Assembly: GCA_003254885.1 (NCBI GenBank)
Contig: QANT01000191.1
Location: 1 to 64,000 of the forward strand
Direction: 5' to 3'
DNA length: 64,000 nucleotides
DNA from: Purshia tridentata
Lineage: Eukaryota > Streptophyta > Magnoliopsida > Rosales > Rosaceae
Part shown: positions 37,393 to 50,430 of the stretch, in pieces
How positions within the stretch are numbered: the first letter of the stretch is position 1
Layout of the letters: the number at the start of each line of letters is the position of its first letter
Made by a program: the position numbers and the translations under genes
Notes under the pieces: generated by a model
What the model was told of the DNA's origin: nothing
Databases searched by the model: none
What the model saw: the letters and a program-made list of their open reading frames with translations, nothing else

Positions 37393-39838
37393 ATGGAAGA
37401 TCAAGAATATGAGAAAAGTACAGCATATACCAATGGGGCAATTACTTGTGACAATGTTCCAATGGTTGGTATGACTTTCGTTAATGATAAAGATGCACAT
37501 GAGTATTACAATTTATATGCTAGAATGGTTGGGTTTAGTGTGAGGAAGCTTAGACTAAATAAAGATAGAACTAGTTTGGTGTGGAAAAGACAGTTTTGTT
37601 ACTCTTGTGAAGGTTTCTATTGTAAAAAAAATAACTCCGAAGTAAAAAAGATATGAAAGAAGATGTGGATGCATGGCAATGCTTGAAACTAGACTTGACT
37701 AGGATGAAAAATCTGCTCTTACAAAATTCATAGCTGAGCACAACCATGATCTTGTTCCAATATCAAGTTCACATTTTTTGAGGTCACAAAGAACAATGGA
37801 ACCATCTCAAGCTGGATTTATTGATCAAATGCACTCTGCAGGGTTAAGACCATCACAAATATTCTCATACATGACAATAGAAGCAAGAGGGCTTCAACAT
37901 TTAAATTTCATTCAGCCATATTGAAACAATTTCATAAATAGAAAGCACACCGAATTTTTTTCAAAAGGTGATGCAGCATGTTTGCTTCAATATTTTAACA
38001 AAAGCAAAGTGAAAATAAGTCATTCTTTTATGCAATTCGAACAAATAATGAGAATGAGATATGTGGTTCTTTTTTTTCTGATGGAAAGTCAATACGTGGT
38101 TATAATATATTTGGTGATGCAGTGTGTTTTGATACAACATTCAAAACAAATAACTACAACATGGTTTTTCTCCCATTGTTGGGCTCAATAATCATGGTCA
38201 GACCATACAATTTGGATGTGGTTTATTAGATGGCGAGACAACAGAGGCATGCAAATGGTTGTTCAATGTTTTTTTACATGCTATGGGACGAAAAAAGCCA
38301 AAAACCATATTTATAGATCAAGCACAAGTAATTTCTACTACAATTAGTGTAGGGTTATCTAATGTCCATCACAAGCTTTGTTTGTGACATATATATAAGA
38401 ATACAGCAAAGAACTTGAGTCAAGTTTTTGTTGAGTTTAAGACATTCTCATAGATTTCAACAAATACATATATGATCCAGAGACTATTGAAGAATTTGAA
38501 GAAAGTTGGGAAACCTTGCTGAATGATTATGGAAAAAGCCAAAAACCATATTTATAGATCAAGCACAAGCAATTTCTACTGCAATTAGTGTAGGGTTATC
38601 TAATGTCCATCACAGGCTTTGTTTGTGACATATATATAAGAATACAGCAAAGAACTTGAGTCAAGTTTTTGTTGAGTTTAAGGCATTCTCATAGATTTCA
38701 ACAAATACATATATGATCCAGAGACTATTGAAGAATTTAAAGAAAGTTGGGAAACCTTGCTGAATGATTATGGATTAAGAGAAAATCCTTGGCTAAATGG
38801 TCTGTATGGATTGCGTAAGAAATGGGCACAAGTTTATGGTCAATCCCACTTTTGTGGAGGTATATGACAATAATACAAATTCCATACAAATTTTTCTGAT
38901 TTTTTTTTTGTTTACAGTATAATAAAATTTAACCAATTTGTTCTGTTTTTGTAGGCATGACAACCCAGAGAGGTGAAAGCATAAATAAGTTTCTGAAAAT
39001 GTATTTTTCAAAAAACCTTATTCTTTGCAAGTTTGTTGTGCAATATGAAAAAGCTTTAGCTGATCGAAGAGCAAAAGAAAAGCTTGCAGAGACTAAAATT
39101 AAACAAACAAGATGTAATTTATTGTCTACATGGAAAGTAGAAGTTGAAGCATCAAAAAAGTATACAAGTAAGTTTTTTTATAATTTCCAAGAAGAGTATA
39201 AGAAAATTTTGGATCTGAGGTTAGAATTAGAAAGTGACGATGGCATAACATGTAAATATAGTGTTGTGAAATCAGGGACTCGAGAGATAAGAATGTCACT
39301 CGTATATACCCCTTTTGATCAGTCGGTAACATGTAGTTGTAAGAAATTTGAATTTGACAGGATTCTTTGTGCACATGCATTAAAATTATTCTGTGACTTT
39401 GACTTGTCAAGTTTACCATCTAAATATTATTTGACGAGATGGAGCAATGATGCTACATATGTTGTTGATTTTGATTCACATAGGGAAGCAATTTTGAGTA
39501 ATTTGGGCTCATCTTCCATGGTTCATTATAGTGAGTTATCTCATATAGCATAGAGAATAATAATAAAAGGTGAAACGAACAAACAATCATACACATTGGT
39601 GAAGTTTGAAATGTTAAAGCTGGAGTAAAAATTGAAAAGTATGGTTGACTTTGAACAAGAACATGTTGGAACAAATCGTGATACAAATATTGGGAATCAA
39701 ATGAATGAGGATGGTGCAAATCCTACTTTGCGAGACCCAAAAATTCAAAGGGGTAAAGGTCGAAGTAAAGGTAGAATGAAGAATGCTTTGCAATCAAGAC
39801 ACTCTAATAAGAAAGCTTCATCTAAAAGAAAATGTTAG
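37393..39838 (+). pseudogene. FAR1/FHY3-like MULE transposase relic
   Basis: An ATG at 37393 opens a frame with the FAR1 DNA-binding region (VGMTFVNDKDAHEYYNLYAR, GFSVRKLRLNKD, WKRQFCYSCEGFY) to 37656. The region after a frame change has AEHNHDLVP and RPSQIFSYM, and the MULE core follows at about 38105-38790 (AVCFDTTFKTNNYNM, HGQTIQFGCGLLDGET, TIFIDQAQ). The SWIM zinc finger lies in 38957-39553 (VTCSCKKFEFDRILCAHALKLF-like, C-x-C...C-x-H). The tail RDPKIQRGKGRSKGR (39632-39838) is typical. Several stops and frame changes plus a 241-bp tandem duplication (38292-38773) make it non-functional. FHY3 and FAR1 themselves are domesticated relatives of such transposases. Confidence 0.8.
38292..38773 (+). 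repeat. 241-bp tandem duplication in the MULE transposase
   Basis: AAAAAGCCAAAAACCATA starts both units (about 38292 and 38533). They are nearly identical, differing at a few bases, so the duplication is recent relative to the decay of the element. Confidence 0.9.
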
Positions 39839-40480
39839 TACATTTGTTAATTTATTTTGATGTTTTTAATATTATTTTAGTATATTTGTTAATTTATTTT
39901 GATGTTTTTAATATTATTTTAACTTATGTCACCATAAGTATTACTTATTTTCTTAATAGATCTCAAGAAATCTAATTCAAAAGCATAAGCTACGAACAAC
40001 CCATCAATTGGACTAGATTTGAATATGCCTTTTTTATGTCAAGCCACACATTTTCCTTATAAATTTCCCACAACTCTTGGTGTTGAAGGCACTCTTAATC
40101 AACCAATGTTATTTGATGACTCATTTATATGTCCATAAATTTGTCATCTTTTTAAACTTATATTTTTGTTGTTGTTTCTTGAAAATATATTATTTAATTA
40201 ATTATTACATTTTTTATTTGATTAATTAATTAATAAAATATATATTTTACATTTGATAGGTAAGCAATCTATCAAGCCCTCAAGCTCAAGGATTAGTTTG
40301 ATAACTAAAATTTTCAAATCCATGAATATCTGAGGCCAATATTAAAGAGAAAAGAATATCTAATTGTTATTTTGGGATGATTTTTGATGAAAAGAAGCAA
40401 ATATTGGTGTTTAATGTTGGTGGCTCTTTATGTATTAAACTAGTTTTGAATGTATATGATGAAAATTATGACCACAAATT

Positions 40481-40862
40481 TGATCGTGTATGATTCAAAT
40501 CATTCAACTACTTATATGACCACAAAAAGAACAATTGATGTACAGGATACGAAAAGGGGTAAAGAGCCCAAAAGGTACTAAAAAGTTAAAGGAAATGTGA
40601 AGTTGATGAGGGTAAAAATTGAAGCTATTATTTAATGGGTTTATGAGGTTGAATGTAATGTGGCAGGAGAATGATCGTGTATGATTCAAATCATTCAACT
40701 ACTTATTTGACCACAAAAAGAACAATTGATGTACATGATACGAAAAGGGGTAAAGAGCCCAAAAGGTACTAAAAAGTTAAAGGAAATGTAAAGTTGATGA
40801 GGGTAAAAATTGAAGCTATTATTTAATGGGTTTATGAGGTTGAATGTAATATGGCAGGAGAA
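40481..40862. repeat. 191-bp tandem duplication near the right MULE end
   Basis: TGATCGTGTATGATTCAAAT begins at 40481 and again at 40672; each unit ends in TGTAATRTGGCAGGAGAA. The units are almost identical. No coding content is recognised. Confidence 0.9.
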
Positions 40863-40985
40863 AGTGACTATAGTTAGAAGTTTTAACCAAATGGGACATG
40901 TGTCACTATTTAAAAAGAGTGGTGATACTCACCACATTTTGGTGGTGGTAACAAAATAGCTCTCTTAAAATTAGTCCTTTTAAAA

Positions 40986-41649
40986 GAGGGTAACTCCGTC
41001 AAATGAATGACTCAAAGCATAAGAAGCAAAATGTTCTTTAAAATCGCAAGAGTATAAGATATAAATAAAACAGTTATCAAAGAGAATTCAAATGATTTAG
41101 ATTATTTATATAATATTGACAAATAGTTATTATCTTTGGCATCCGCACAGGTACGGATTTGGCACTGGCTAAATCAATTTCTAGCACATACAGTATTATA
41201 GTGACCCAATTCTTATCAATACGTATATAATAAAACACTATAATAGCCCAAAGCTTGTAAATGTGAACCAATAAGTCCTAAAGACCTACAAGTAACCTCA
41301 ACCTTAAATTAGGGTACAAGCCAGTGGTTTTAAGTTATAATTTAACCTTATAAGATATAAATAACATACTCACGTTCAGGGAGTTAAATTTCTATATCCG
41401 CAGAAATTTTGATGGAAATTGCAAGAAATTAAACAGAAACGACATAAATTGATATTAAAATACGAAAATTTTGAATGAAACTTTACTATATGTTTATTTA
41501 ACATATTATCTNAACTTTACTATATGTTTATTTAACATATTATCTACTACCTTGATAAAAAAAAAATTAAAGAAACCAAATTATATAATGATTTTCATGT
41601 TATATAAGATGAATATAAGCGCGAAGGAAACAAATACTATACAAAAATG
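40986..41649. other. AT-rich intergenic stretch with a one-base gap
   Basis: No gene is seen. An N at 41512 is flanked by exact 33-bp duplicates (41479-41511 and 41513-41545). Confidence 0.5.
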
Positions 41650-42397
41650 ATTCACTAATTAATAATTACATAAGTATTCAATAGAATCAATACTACAAAA
41701 AGTTTCTAGGAGATTCAAAATGTTCATTGTCTTCAACATCATCATGTCCAGAGTAGGTGTACTGTGAAGAACAATCACCCCAAGATACTTCTCCATTATA
41801 ATGTTGCATAAAATTCCCAATATGCCAACCATATGGATCAGGAACCTATTATGGTGGAATTTGCCCAAAACCATACTCATTTGTAGAGTCTGCCTCTTAC
41901 TGTGTACATGAGTTACTATCAGACTCAACTGAGTAAGGTATATATGGTGATGGGTAGAAGATTGAAGGGTTTTGTTCATAATTTTAATTGTCACTTTCTA
42001 CCTCCATAGAACCAAAAGTGGTGGATAACGAATCTTTTTCTTCTCGTTCCAAACTATAATCTCTTTGTCTATTAGAATACTCCCTTCCTATGACACCAAT
42101 TCCTGGTTTGGCATGCCTACTCTTATGATCTTGATCTTGTGTTGCGTGGGTGCAATTTGCTTCGTCAGCAAATGGGCTCATAAACTCTTAAAGATGTCCA
42201 ATGTAATCTTTATTTCCACCACCACGACCACGACCACGATCACCACCACTACCACTACCACTACCTTCACTATTGCTAAGTAAGCTTGACCTTTGTTGGA
42301 GTTGCCTGACCAAGAAAGATTAGTGGGAACTAACTCGTTATAATGTGTCGACCTTGATTGCATAAGTTCCACAAAACTCCCAATAAGGCTCACCTAC

Positions 42398-42601
42398 TCA
42401 CTTATAACTCTGACGTGCTTGAGTTGCAATATCAGGATCTAGACTGCCTTCAACATTATCTAAATGGAGGGGCCTTATCCACTGATAAAGTTGGTCTCCT
42501 TCTATATCATCATCCCCTATAGCAGTCTCAAACATGTCTAGTGGATCATATTCATTGATGTGATCCTCCTCTGCTTTCTTGTCTCGAAGTGCAAGCCTCA
42601 T
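42398..42601 (-). pseudogene. hAT transposase C-terminal fragment
   Basis: The fragment reads MRLALRDKKAEEDHINEYDP, then WIRPLHLDNVEGSLDPDIA, the conserved tail after the hAT dimerisation domain in plant DUF659-type transposases. It belongs to the relic running from 45440 down to 41650. Confidence 0.75.
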
Positions 42602-44013
42602 ATTATAGTAGTAATATACTATCTTCTCTAACCTACTATATGAGAGCCTGTTTCGTTGCTTAGTGTGTATGAGTGCAAAAGTGCTTCAATTTCTTTTACA
42701 AGCGGATGATGAAGCCATTTGAGATAGAATTTTGATGGCTAACTTTCTCAAAGTATGCGCATCACTCCCATACAAGACCCACCATTCACCTAAAATGAAA
42801 AATTTATTTGTGTAAGTGCAACTGTGCAACTATAGAAATAATTTAAATAAGTTAATGATGTTAATCCAACTTATACAAATAAGATGCACACTTACAAGGA
42901 GACATTTTAGATCGAGTGGCAATTGTAGCTGGCTCTCCAAAACATCTTCCATACACTTTTAAAATATGTTTTTTTTTTGGCCAACACTTTTAAAATATGT
43001 TAACTATATACAAATCATACAATATATCAATATCAGTCAAATATATAATTTAAAATAATCAAATTATATAAGTATTAATATTTCTCGTAAGGTAAGGATT
43101 ATTATGGCAAATTTGTTTGACCTCATTTCCAAATTGGCCAACTTCCGGAGAATAAGGATCTAATTAGGAAAATACCTTATGCACTGCTCAAATAAGTTCA
43201 CTATCATCTCCAACGCCAGGTCTATACTGATAGCGATGATTCAAATAATATGCTGCATGCATCAAGTAAATATAAAAATAACAATTTAAAGTGAAATCAA
43301 TTTAAATAATTAAAAGATTCAAAACCAAAAAACAAATGAATGATTCGGTTACCTACTGCATGCAAATCATGGTATAATGTTTTAAACCATCGGTCATTGA
43401 TAATTTTTATCACCCACCATTTACCCTAAAGTTTGCTTAGCTCTTCTTTCACGACACATATCAACTCATAAATTGATCTTATGGTAGGATACACTTATGT
43501 ATCCATGATATATAAACAATATAGAGATATTCAAATAGACTGCAGACCTTTTTACCTATCCCAAAAAGTGGTATTAAGTATTATTCATTCAACCATTATG
43601 CCAGCCTCTAACGCATTATTGTGTTACTACCCCAATAATTATTGGTGAACAATTGTTTCAACCCCATCATCTTATTATGCAAACTATCCAATGCAATATA
43701 GTTTGTAGCAAATTGAATGGCAACGAGACGAAGAATATCTCCCTTGCAAATTTCTCGCATCTTTGCCAACAACTAATTATGGTTGCAAATAAAATTTGAG
43801 ATCATTCAGGCCTTTTTAATCATATTAGCAACCTGCTCTTTCTTTGCCATCTCCTCAAATATGAGATCAATATAATGTGCTATGCACGATGTCCAGTAGA
43901 CATTGTATTTATTCATTAACTTTTTTTTTGATTAAACAAATGCAAAACCATTATCTATCACAATTTGAACAACATTTACCTTTCCACCTTTTATGATCAC
44001 GTCCTTCAGTAGC

Positions 44014-44505
44014 CTATATATGTGTATGATATTTCATGCGATCTGAAGAATCAGCAAACTTAAGGAATACTATCTTCTCTTTTGAATAAACCATGAAGTT
44101 TAAAATAGACAGTTTGCTTGGACATGTCCAACCATCACACATGATGGTGCAATCATAAATTGCCCTATCAATCTTCAATCGGTTGACGTGTTCTTGCATC
44201 TCTTTAAACTCCTGATCCAAAAATGAGCCATGCATTTGGTGGGGTGATAGGGGTTCCACTCCTAATCCTACTTGCTGACATTCTATCACTAAATTTTTAA
44301 AATGATGAAATTCTACTTTTGAAGGAGGAAGATTTTCATAGATGAAGAACTTGCTGATCAAACGTCTCATCCCCTTATTGATTGACCCTTCAGAAAAGAG
44401 ATTTTTAACACTCTTTTGGCGTGCTTTCGATGCCTTGTACAAGCTTAGTGTTACTGGAGGTGTTGGTGTTGAATGTGATTCCCTTATGTTCTCTCGTTTT
44501 CGCAT
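44014..44505 (-). pseudogene. hAT transposase DUF659 fragment
   Basis: An open frame of 163 codons with KSVKNLFSEGSINKGMRR, FIYENLPPSKVEFHHFKNL and IYDCTIMCDGWTCPSK. The CDGWT-type motif marks the start of the DUF659 catalytic region. The domain continues in other frames to about 43550, and the start codon is not the true protein start. Confidence 0.8.
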
Positions 44506-45209
44506 TTGTGCACCACTACTAGAACCAGAACCAGAACTAAAATCTTATTATTATTTGAGACTTTATGTAAGTGTTTTCTCTCCTATTTTGCTGCTCTAGA
44601 GGCTCGAAGTACAGTTCAAAAATTTCTTCACTCCTCAGCCCCATATCATCGTTATGATCTTCATCATCATCATCATCATCGTCCCTCAAATTAACATGCA
44701 TTTGTCCTTGAAGCTCTTCCATGATATCCTCTATTCATTGTTTTTTTTTTCTTCTTTTGGTGTTGTTNGGAAGATTTTCATAGATGAAGAACTTGCTGAT
44801 CAAGCGTCTCATCCCCTTATTGATTGACCCTTCAAAAAAGAGATTTTTAACACTCTTTTGGCGTGCTTTCGATGCCTTGTACAAGCTTAGTGTTACTAGA
44901 GGTGTTGGTGTTGAATGTGATTACCTCATGCTCTCTCGTTTTCGCATTTGTGCACCACTACTAGAACCAGAACCAGAACTAAAATCTTGTCATTATTTGA
45001 GACTTTATGTAAGTGTTTTCTCTCCTATTTTGCTGCTCTAGAGGCTCGAAGTACAGTTCGAAAATTTCTTCACTCCTCAGCCCCATATCATCGTTATGAT
45101 CATCATCATCATCATCATCGTCCCTCAAATTAACATGCATTTGTCCTTGAAGCTCTTCCATGACATCCTCTATTCATTGTTTTTTTTTCTTCTTTTGGTG
45201 TTGTTTGTG
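44327..45209. repeat. 441-bp near-duplicate pair around N at 44768
   Basis: 44327-44767 and 44769-45209 both start GGAAGATTTTCATAGATGAA and end CTTTTGGTGTTGTT. They differ by around ten single bases and one short indel. A lone N separates them exactly. This looks like two haplotype contigs joined without merging, not a biological duplication. Confidence 0.8.
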
Positions 45210-45769
45210 TTGTAACAACGAAGTGATGTATTGTTTCACTTATGGTGAGACTTGCTTGCATGGTTGCACATTGTTTCCAGGATCTATACCACTAGGTGGT
45301 ATCTTAATCTGGTTACTCTTGCACCCTTCATGGTTAGGCTACAATATTTGCATATTGAACCTTATTTACTACCCAGTATTGGATTTGCATGCTCCTAAGC
45401 TGGATCGTATGATCTTCCTTGTTGGCCATTGAATCTTAAATTCCTAATAACAAAAATACATACACAATAAGTCACTAACAAAATAACAAATTAGAAATTA
45501 ACTAATTAGTATTACTAATCCTAAATTCTAATTCCATATCTAGATATTACAGCTATTACTTATTACTAATTTCATATTGTCAATTTCATTTCATTTGCAT
45601 ATTACCAATTTACCATTTACCAAATACATATTAGTACATTACCATATTAGTAACCATTGTACCATTTATATTACTCAATTTCTTAATATTAGTTACCAAA
45701 CCACCAAATTACCAAAGTAACCAAACATAAAGCTAGTTGTTTGTAGCAAAATTAACATTTTTTTACCAT

Positions 45770-46930
45770 ACCAATAGGAAAAGCCACGTGGGTCACTTCA
45801 GTCAAACTTAGTTTATTGATTGACCATGTGAACATTTCTCCTCAGTATTAAGCCATGCCATCATCACCATCGCCAATCATCACTTCAGTACGAGGCCTGC
45901 AAAGGTACCAATCCGATCCACTTCACTGATCAGCTTGAGTTGGCTCTTATGACATTCCGATCCAAATGCCAAAACTCATGTATGTTTGGGCCAAGAACGT
46001 AACTCTGTATGATCAGATCGGATTAGAACATGCAAGTTCTCACGTCTGATCCGAATATACGAATCAACATATCCACACTTCGTCATCTGCATCCCATTTT
46101 CGGTTAGGATCAGTTCGGAACTAACTTGTCTTCGGGCCATGCCTTCAACCAAGCCCATCCACAGATCATTAAGTGCAATAAATACAAGGTGACCGTTAAC
46201 ATTCTTTGGCCATCTTAAATGGTACATGGATTAGGTTAGACATAATCCCTTCATAGTTGCCCAAAGTTAAACCTGCATTAAATACAAAGTGACCGTTAAT
46301 ATTTTTGGGCCATCTTAGCATGCAAATCTACCAGGGATACGTGGCATCATCTCAACCCTTCATCTACATGCAAGCATACCTCTATCTGCTTATAAAATCA
46401 ACATTTTCTCTCTCATAAAGGGAGGAAGAAAAGCCCTAGAAAGATACAAAGAAAAAAAAAACTGGAAAACAATTGCTAGCCTCCATTAAGGCCTGCAAAG
46501 GTACCAATCCGATCCACTTCACTTGCCAAATACGTATTGGAGGTTGTGTAATATTTTTGTTGACGTCATTCTGATAAGCTCGAGTTGGCTCTTATGACAT
46601 TCCGATCCAAATGCCAAAACTCATGTATTTTTGGGCCATCTTAGTATGCAAATCTACCAGGGATACGTGGTATCATCTCGACCCTTCATCTACATGCAAG
46701 CATACCTCTATCTGCTTATAAAATCAACCTTTTCTCTCTCATAAAGGGAGGAAGAAAAGCCCTAGAAAGATACAAAGAAAAAAAAACTGGAAAACAATTG
46801 CTAGCCTCCATTTTTCTATTTCACTCACACACAAATCACTTCTTGGTGATCCTTATTTTACTTGATCGTCGGAGGTGATTTGGTTGGTATCGCACCAGTA
46901 CTTTTCCCTTTTTCCTTTTTCATGCAAGTG
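45770..46930 (+). repeat. LTR-like fragment with shuffled direct repeats
   Basis: The segment at about 46301-46482 recurs at 46628-46811 (offset 326), both holding TCTACCAGGGATACGTGG and CATAAAGGGAGGAAGAAAAG. Two more segments recur: GGCCTGCAAAGGTACCAATC (45893, 46490) and TTGGCTCTTATGACATTCCG (45939, 46575). The end, TGATCGTCGGAGGTGATTTG with GTATCGCACCAGTAC, resembles LTR ends of plant gypsy-type elements. No coding part is present. It is a rearranged fossil. Confidence 0.5.
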
Positions 46931-48470
46931 GTCATTTCTCATTAGGGAAAACCACTACTATTGCCACTCATATTCAAAAGCAGGGCCTGGGTCATTATCT
47001 TATTCACAGTGGCCAGGTTTTATATGTCAGAATATTTAAGTTGGTGACTTAGATTACCAAAATCTACAACACTAGTAACTACTAATTCTATTTACCAATT
47101 GAATAAGTATATGAAATTGATAATAACTAGTTAACTAGTAAGTTAGTAACTACCAAATGGCAACACCAAATTACCAATTATATTTACCAATTATATTATT
47201 TATAATTTATAAAGACTATAAATCTATTATAAATTTATAATCATGATACATAAATTCATAATAATCTATTATCTATTTTAGACTAGTAAACTTACTAACT
47301 TAGTAGTTCTAGACCTCTAGTTAGTAAGTACCAAATTACCAAATCAAGGTTTTAATTTCTATGATTGTTTCAAAATTAATATTAAATTTTAATTTCTATC
47401 AAATCAAATTCAAACCCAAAATCAAGCATAATTTCATCATGCTAGACACTCTAATTGGAGGAAAAACAACTCAATTTTATTAAATTAAATATTTTAAAAC
47501 TAAACCCAAAATTGGTGTAAAACTAAAACCCTAAAATTCAATATCACAAATTCTCCAAATTGGAAATCCAAACATTAGGGAAGTGAATGCCCATGGTGAG
47601 AGGAAGCAAAACCACAAAAATTTATGGTGATTGGATGCCAGAGGTGGCCAAGATCAACAAACAATTCTGGAGGCTACTTGATGGGCTATTTCTGATTGTT
47701 GCATTTGCACACAAAAGAGAGAGCAACTTGGAGTTAGAGCAGGCTGAGGGTCACGCCACTGGTCTTGGGTCACCAGAGTAGGTGATCGTAGTAGGAGGCA
47801 TCGACACCTCGGTAAGTTGTGGGGGGCTACAGGTCAGCAAGGAGAAGAGGCAGAGAGCAGCTAGCAAAGATCCAATTTGGCTAAGGGGTGGCTACGGGGT
47901 CGGGGGTTGCTATGGGTCACGTTGGAGATGGTGCCAATAACGGAAGTGAAGTCTGGATGAAGGGATTGCGCGAGAAGAGAGAGAAAGTGAAATCTAGATT
48001 GTGTGTGTTTGTGAGAGAGAGAAGTGAAATTTCAATTCGTTGAAATTTCACCAAAAACTGGATAAAACCACAATGGCCGCTTTATAAAGTGGAAAAAATT
48101 TCTCAAACTTCATTGAAATGGTGGAAATTTTGCTGAAAAAATAGTGTATCTTTCATAAAATTTTGCCAGCCCTAAAAACGAAATTTTCGGTAAAATTTCA
48201 CCAAAAATTGTGAAATTTAACACCTTACTCATGTTAACTCATAATAATAACCTTCATACTACTCAAAAATGCTTCAAAATAACTCAATTCAAGACAAGAG
48301 CTTAATATACTAGATGCCTTTTAAAACAAACAATAATAATACATTTAATTATTCATCAAATCAAAGTTAATAAAATAAATCATTTAAATCTTTATTCATT
48401 TTCTAAACTTCATGTACACGAATAACACTACAAAAACGGTTCGTTAAGACCCATGAATCGATACAATTAA
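46931..48470. other. Intergenic, no recognisable gene
   Basis: AT-rich sequence, then a GC-richer block (about 47580-47960) with short open frames of no family resemblance. The latter may be LTR body sequence from the family of the fragment that follows. Confidence 0.35.
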
Positions 48471-48990
48471 CCAAGAAATTCATATGGGTTTTGAAGCCCA
48501 TGAGAGAGGAAGACAACTCACCTAACCTCGAAGCCAGGAGTCACTGGAAACAATCAGAATCAGTGAAGCAAAGGCGGTGGGTCGCGACTGGGTCTTCTCC
48601 ATGGCAAGCTTGTTGAGTGAATAGCAACCAAGGGAAGAGAGAGGAGAAGAAGGCGAGCTTGGCAAGCCAAAAACCAAGCCCAGCCGTTGCTGGACTCACC
48701 TTCACGCACCAATGACAGTGGTGGCTACAGGAAGAAAGGCGCAAGAGAAAAAGGGTGCGGGATAGAGAAAAGAGAAATGAGAGAAAAATGGACTTGTGCT
48801 TTTAAAAAACCAACTTTACAAAATTATAAATTTGCTCCTTACTTCACATGTCCGTAACTTCCAAACTATAGATCCGAATGACGCGTGCTTTGTGTCTACA
48901 AACTCATGAAAAAGAGACCTTTCTAACGGACCCAAACTCAAAACTAAAACTTCACTCGAGCAAAAAGTCAACTTGTAGCCCAAGTTAAAA
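48471..48990 (-). repeat. LTR fragment of the solo-LTR family
   Basis: The sequence AAATTTGCTCCTTACTTCAC with TCCGTAACTTCC, GACGCGTGCT and GTGTCTACAAACTC matches the corresponding part of the solo LTR near 16840-16990, in the same orientation. Both ends are missing. It is a fossil fragment. Confidence 0.65.
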
Positions 48991-50135
48991 TTAGAAATTA
49001 CCAAGAATACAAAAGGGAGAAAAAGAAGGAAAGGAAAAAAAGGGGAGAGGCAAGGCAAAGGGCTAGTAAGGACTGTATAGCCTAGTCTGTGAGAGATGAT
49101 CTTGGCCATCCAAAACATCATAATCTTCTTCTTTTTTCAGTAATTAAAGCGACAAGGAAGCATTACGGCATGCATGGTTGGGATTATCAAGGTGTTCATA
49201 AAGTGGTAAGTGTGGGCAATCCTTAGTCTAGTCAAGGCCAGGTTCAATAAACCTCAAATGGTACCTATATTTAGTTGTGTTGATTATTATTAATGTGCCG
49301 ATTATTATTTAAACAATTAAGCCTTTTTCATGGTTGGAATTCAGAAATCAAGGGGGGAGAAAAGGAAGGAAAGAAAAAAAAAAAAAAGGGTTCAAGGTTG
49401 ATTAGGGTTTGGGGCCTTGGGCAATTAGAAAGTAATTGAAAAAGGGGTTTGGGTTTCGTATGGCCTTTAGTTTTGGGGTTTCATTCGGAATTTCGTTTGG
49501 CATTTTGGTTTTGAGGTTTTGTTTACTTGTTTTAAACCCTAAATGGCTAAACCTTAAAACATTTCTATATAAAAAAAAATTAAAAATATCATAAATGGTC
49601 TAAACTCTAACATCATATACCATATTATAAAATATAGATTCTAGGGTATATGGGGTTTAGTCTATAGATTATAAAGTGTAAAGAATATACTAATTTCATT
49701 TATTCATTATATTACTTTTATTTAAAAGTATTTGACTTTAGAGCGTATTATATTCACCTTATATCACATGACACTTTTAATATAATATGGTTTCTTCAAT
49801 GTTTTTATAAATATAAGAGATAATATGTTAAATAAGCATATGGTAAAGTTTCGTTTAAAATTTTTATCGTTTAATAACAATTTCTGTTTTTTTTATCTAA
49901 ACCCTAGTGTGTTTGGAAGAAGTAGTTTGAAATTACTAAGGAATTCATAAATGATGTGATTTAATTCTAGAATATGTAAATTCTCATGTTTGCCTAACAT
50001 ATAAACATAATGAAATTCAAATACCAAATTTGTACTCTTTTTTTTTTTTTTTTATAAATGATATCAATTATAAATGAGTGATAATGGATGGTGACAACAA
50101 TAAGGATAATGCTTGTGGTGAGTTGACGATATTGG
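48991..50135. other. AT-rich intergenic stretch
   Basis: No gene or element was recognised. Poly-A and poly-T runs lie near 49375 and 50040. Confidence 0.4.
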
Positions 50136-50430
50136 TAGGGGTGTTGATCCATGGGCGGTGAGAGAAATGGTAGTGGCAATGGTGGTGGTGGCGATGGTGG
50201 CGACGGTGGTAGTGATGGCAGTGGTGGATGTGGCGCTAATGGTGACTGGTGGTAGCGACGCTAGTGGTGACGATGGAGATGGTGGTGGTGGGGGTGGCAA
50301 TGACAACGATGGTGGTGGTGGTGGTGGCGGTGGCAAAAAAGATGGTGGTGGTGAAGGGTGACAATGGCAGAGGTGGTGGTAGTGGCGGTGGTGGCGGTAG
50401 TGGCAATTTGGTAGTGGTAGTGGTATTGTA
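50136..50430. repeat. (GGT)n-like imperfect trinucleotide tract
   Basis: About 290 bp consist mostly of GGT, GGC and GAT triplets with a strong purine and T bias on the plus strand. All open frames crossing it (Gly-rich, Val-rich or Pro/His-rich) are products of the repeat. No conserved protein is seen. Confidence 0.85.

Larger units (their letters stand above)
36340..40985 (+). mobile_element. FAR1-type Mutator-like element (MULE), decayed
   Basis: The left end (AATTTTAAAAGC, AGGAGAGCTATTTTGTT, CTCTTTTTAAACAATGACAC) matches the reverse complement of the right end at about 40860-40985 (TTTTAAAAGGAC, AGAGAGCTATTTTGTT, CTCTTTTTAAATAGTGACAC). The inside carries a FAR1/FHY3-like transposase relic. 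The left end is reiterated three times (about 36345, 36655 and 36755) and includes a duplicated 44-bp piece of flanking DNA. No clean 9-bp target duplication could be assigned. Confidence 0.8.
41650..45440 (-). mobile_element. hAT transposon, decayed (BED, DUF659, dimerisation region)
   Basis: Read on the minus strand: BED-type zinc finger near 45360-45190 (CKYCSLTMKGARVTRLRYHL), an acidic poly-Asp segment (44720-44540), DUF659 (44505 to about 43550: YDCTIMCDGWTCPSKLSIL, VFLKFADSSD, NVYWTSCIAHYIDL), and a C-terminal tail near 42600-42000 (NMRLALRDKKAEED, WIRPLHLDNVEGS, a Gly/Arg/Ser run). Stops and frame changes interrupt it. Neither terminal repeats nor an 8-bp target duplication were located. 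A 441-bp stretch is doubled around an N at 44768. Confidence 0.8.

Noticed and set aside
44327-45209. True tandem duplication of the hAT N-terminal region
   Set aside because: The break coincides exactly with an N and the end of the first copy matches the end of the second, so an assembly overlap is more likely.
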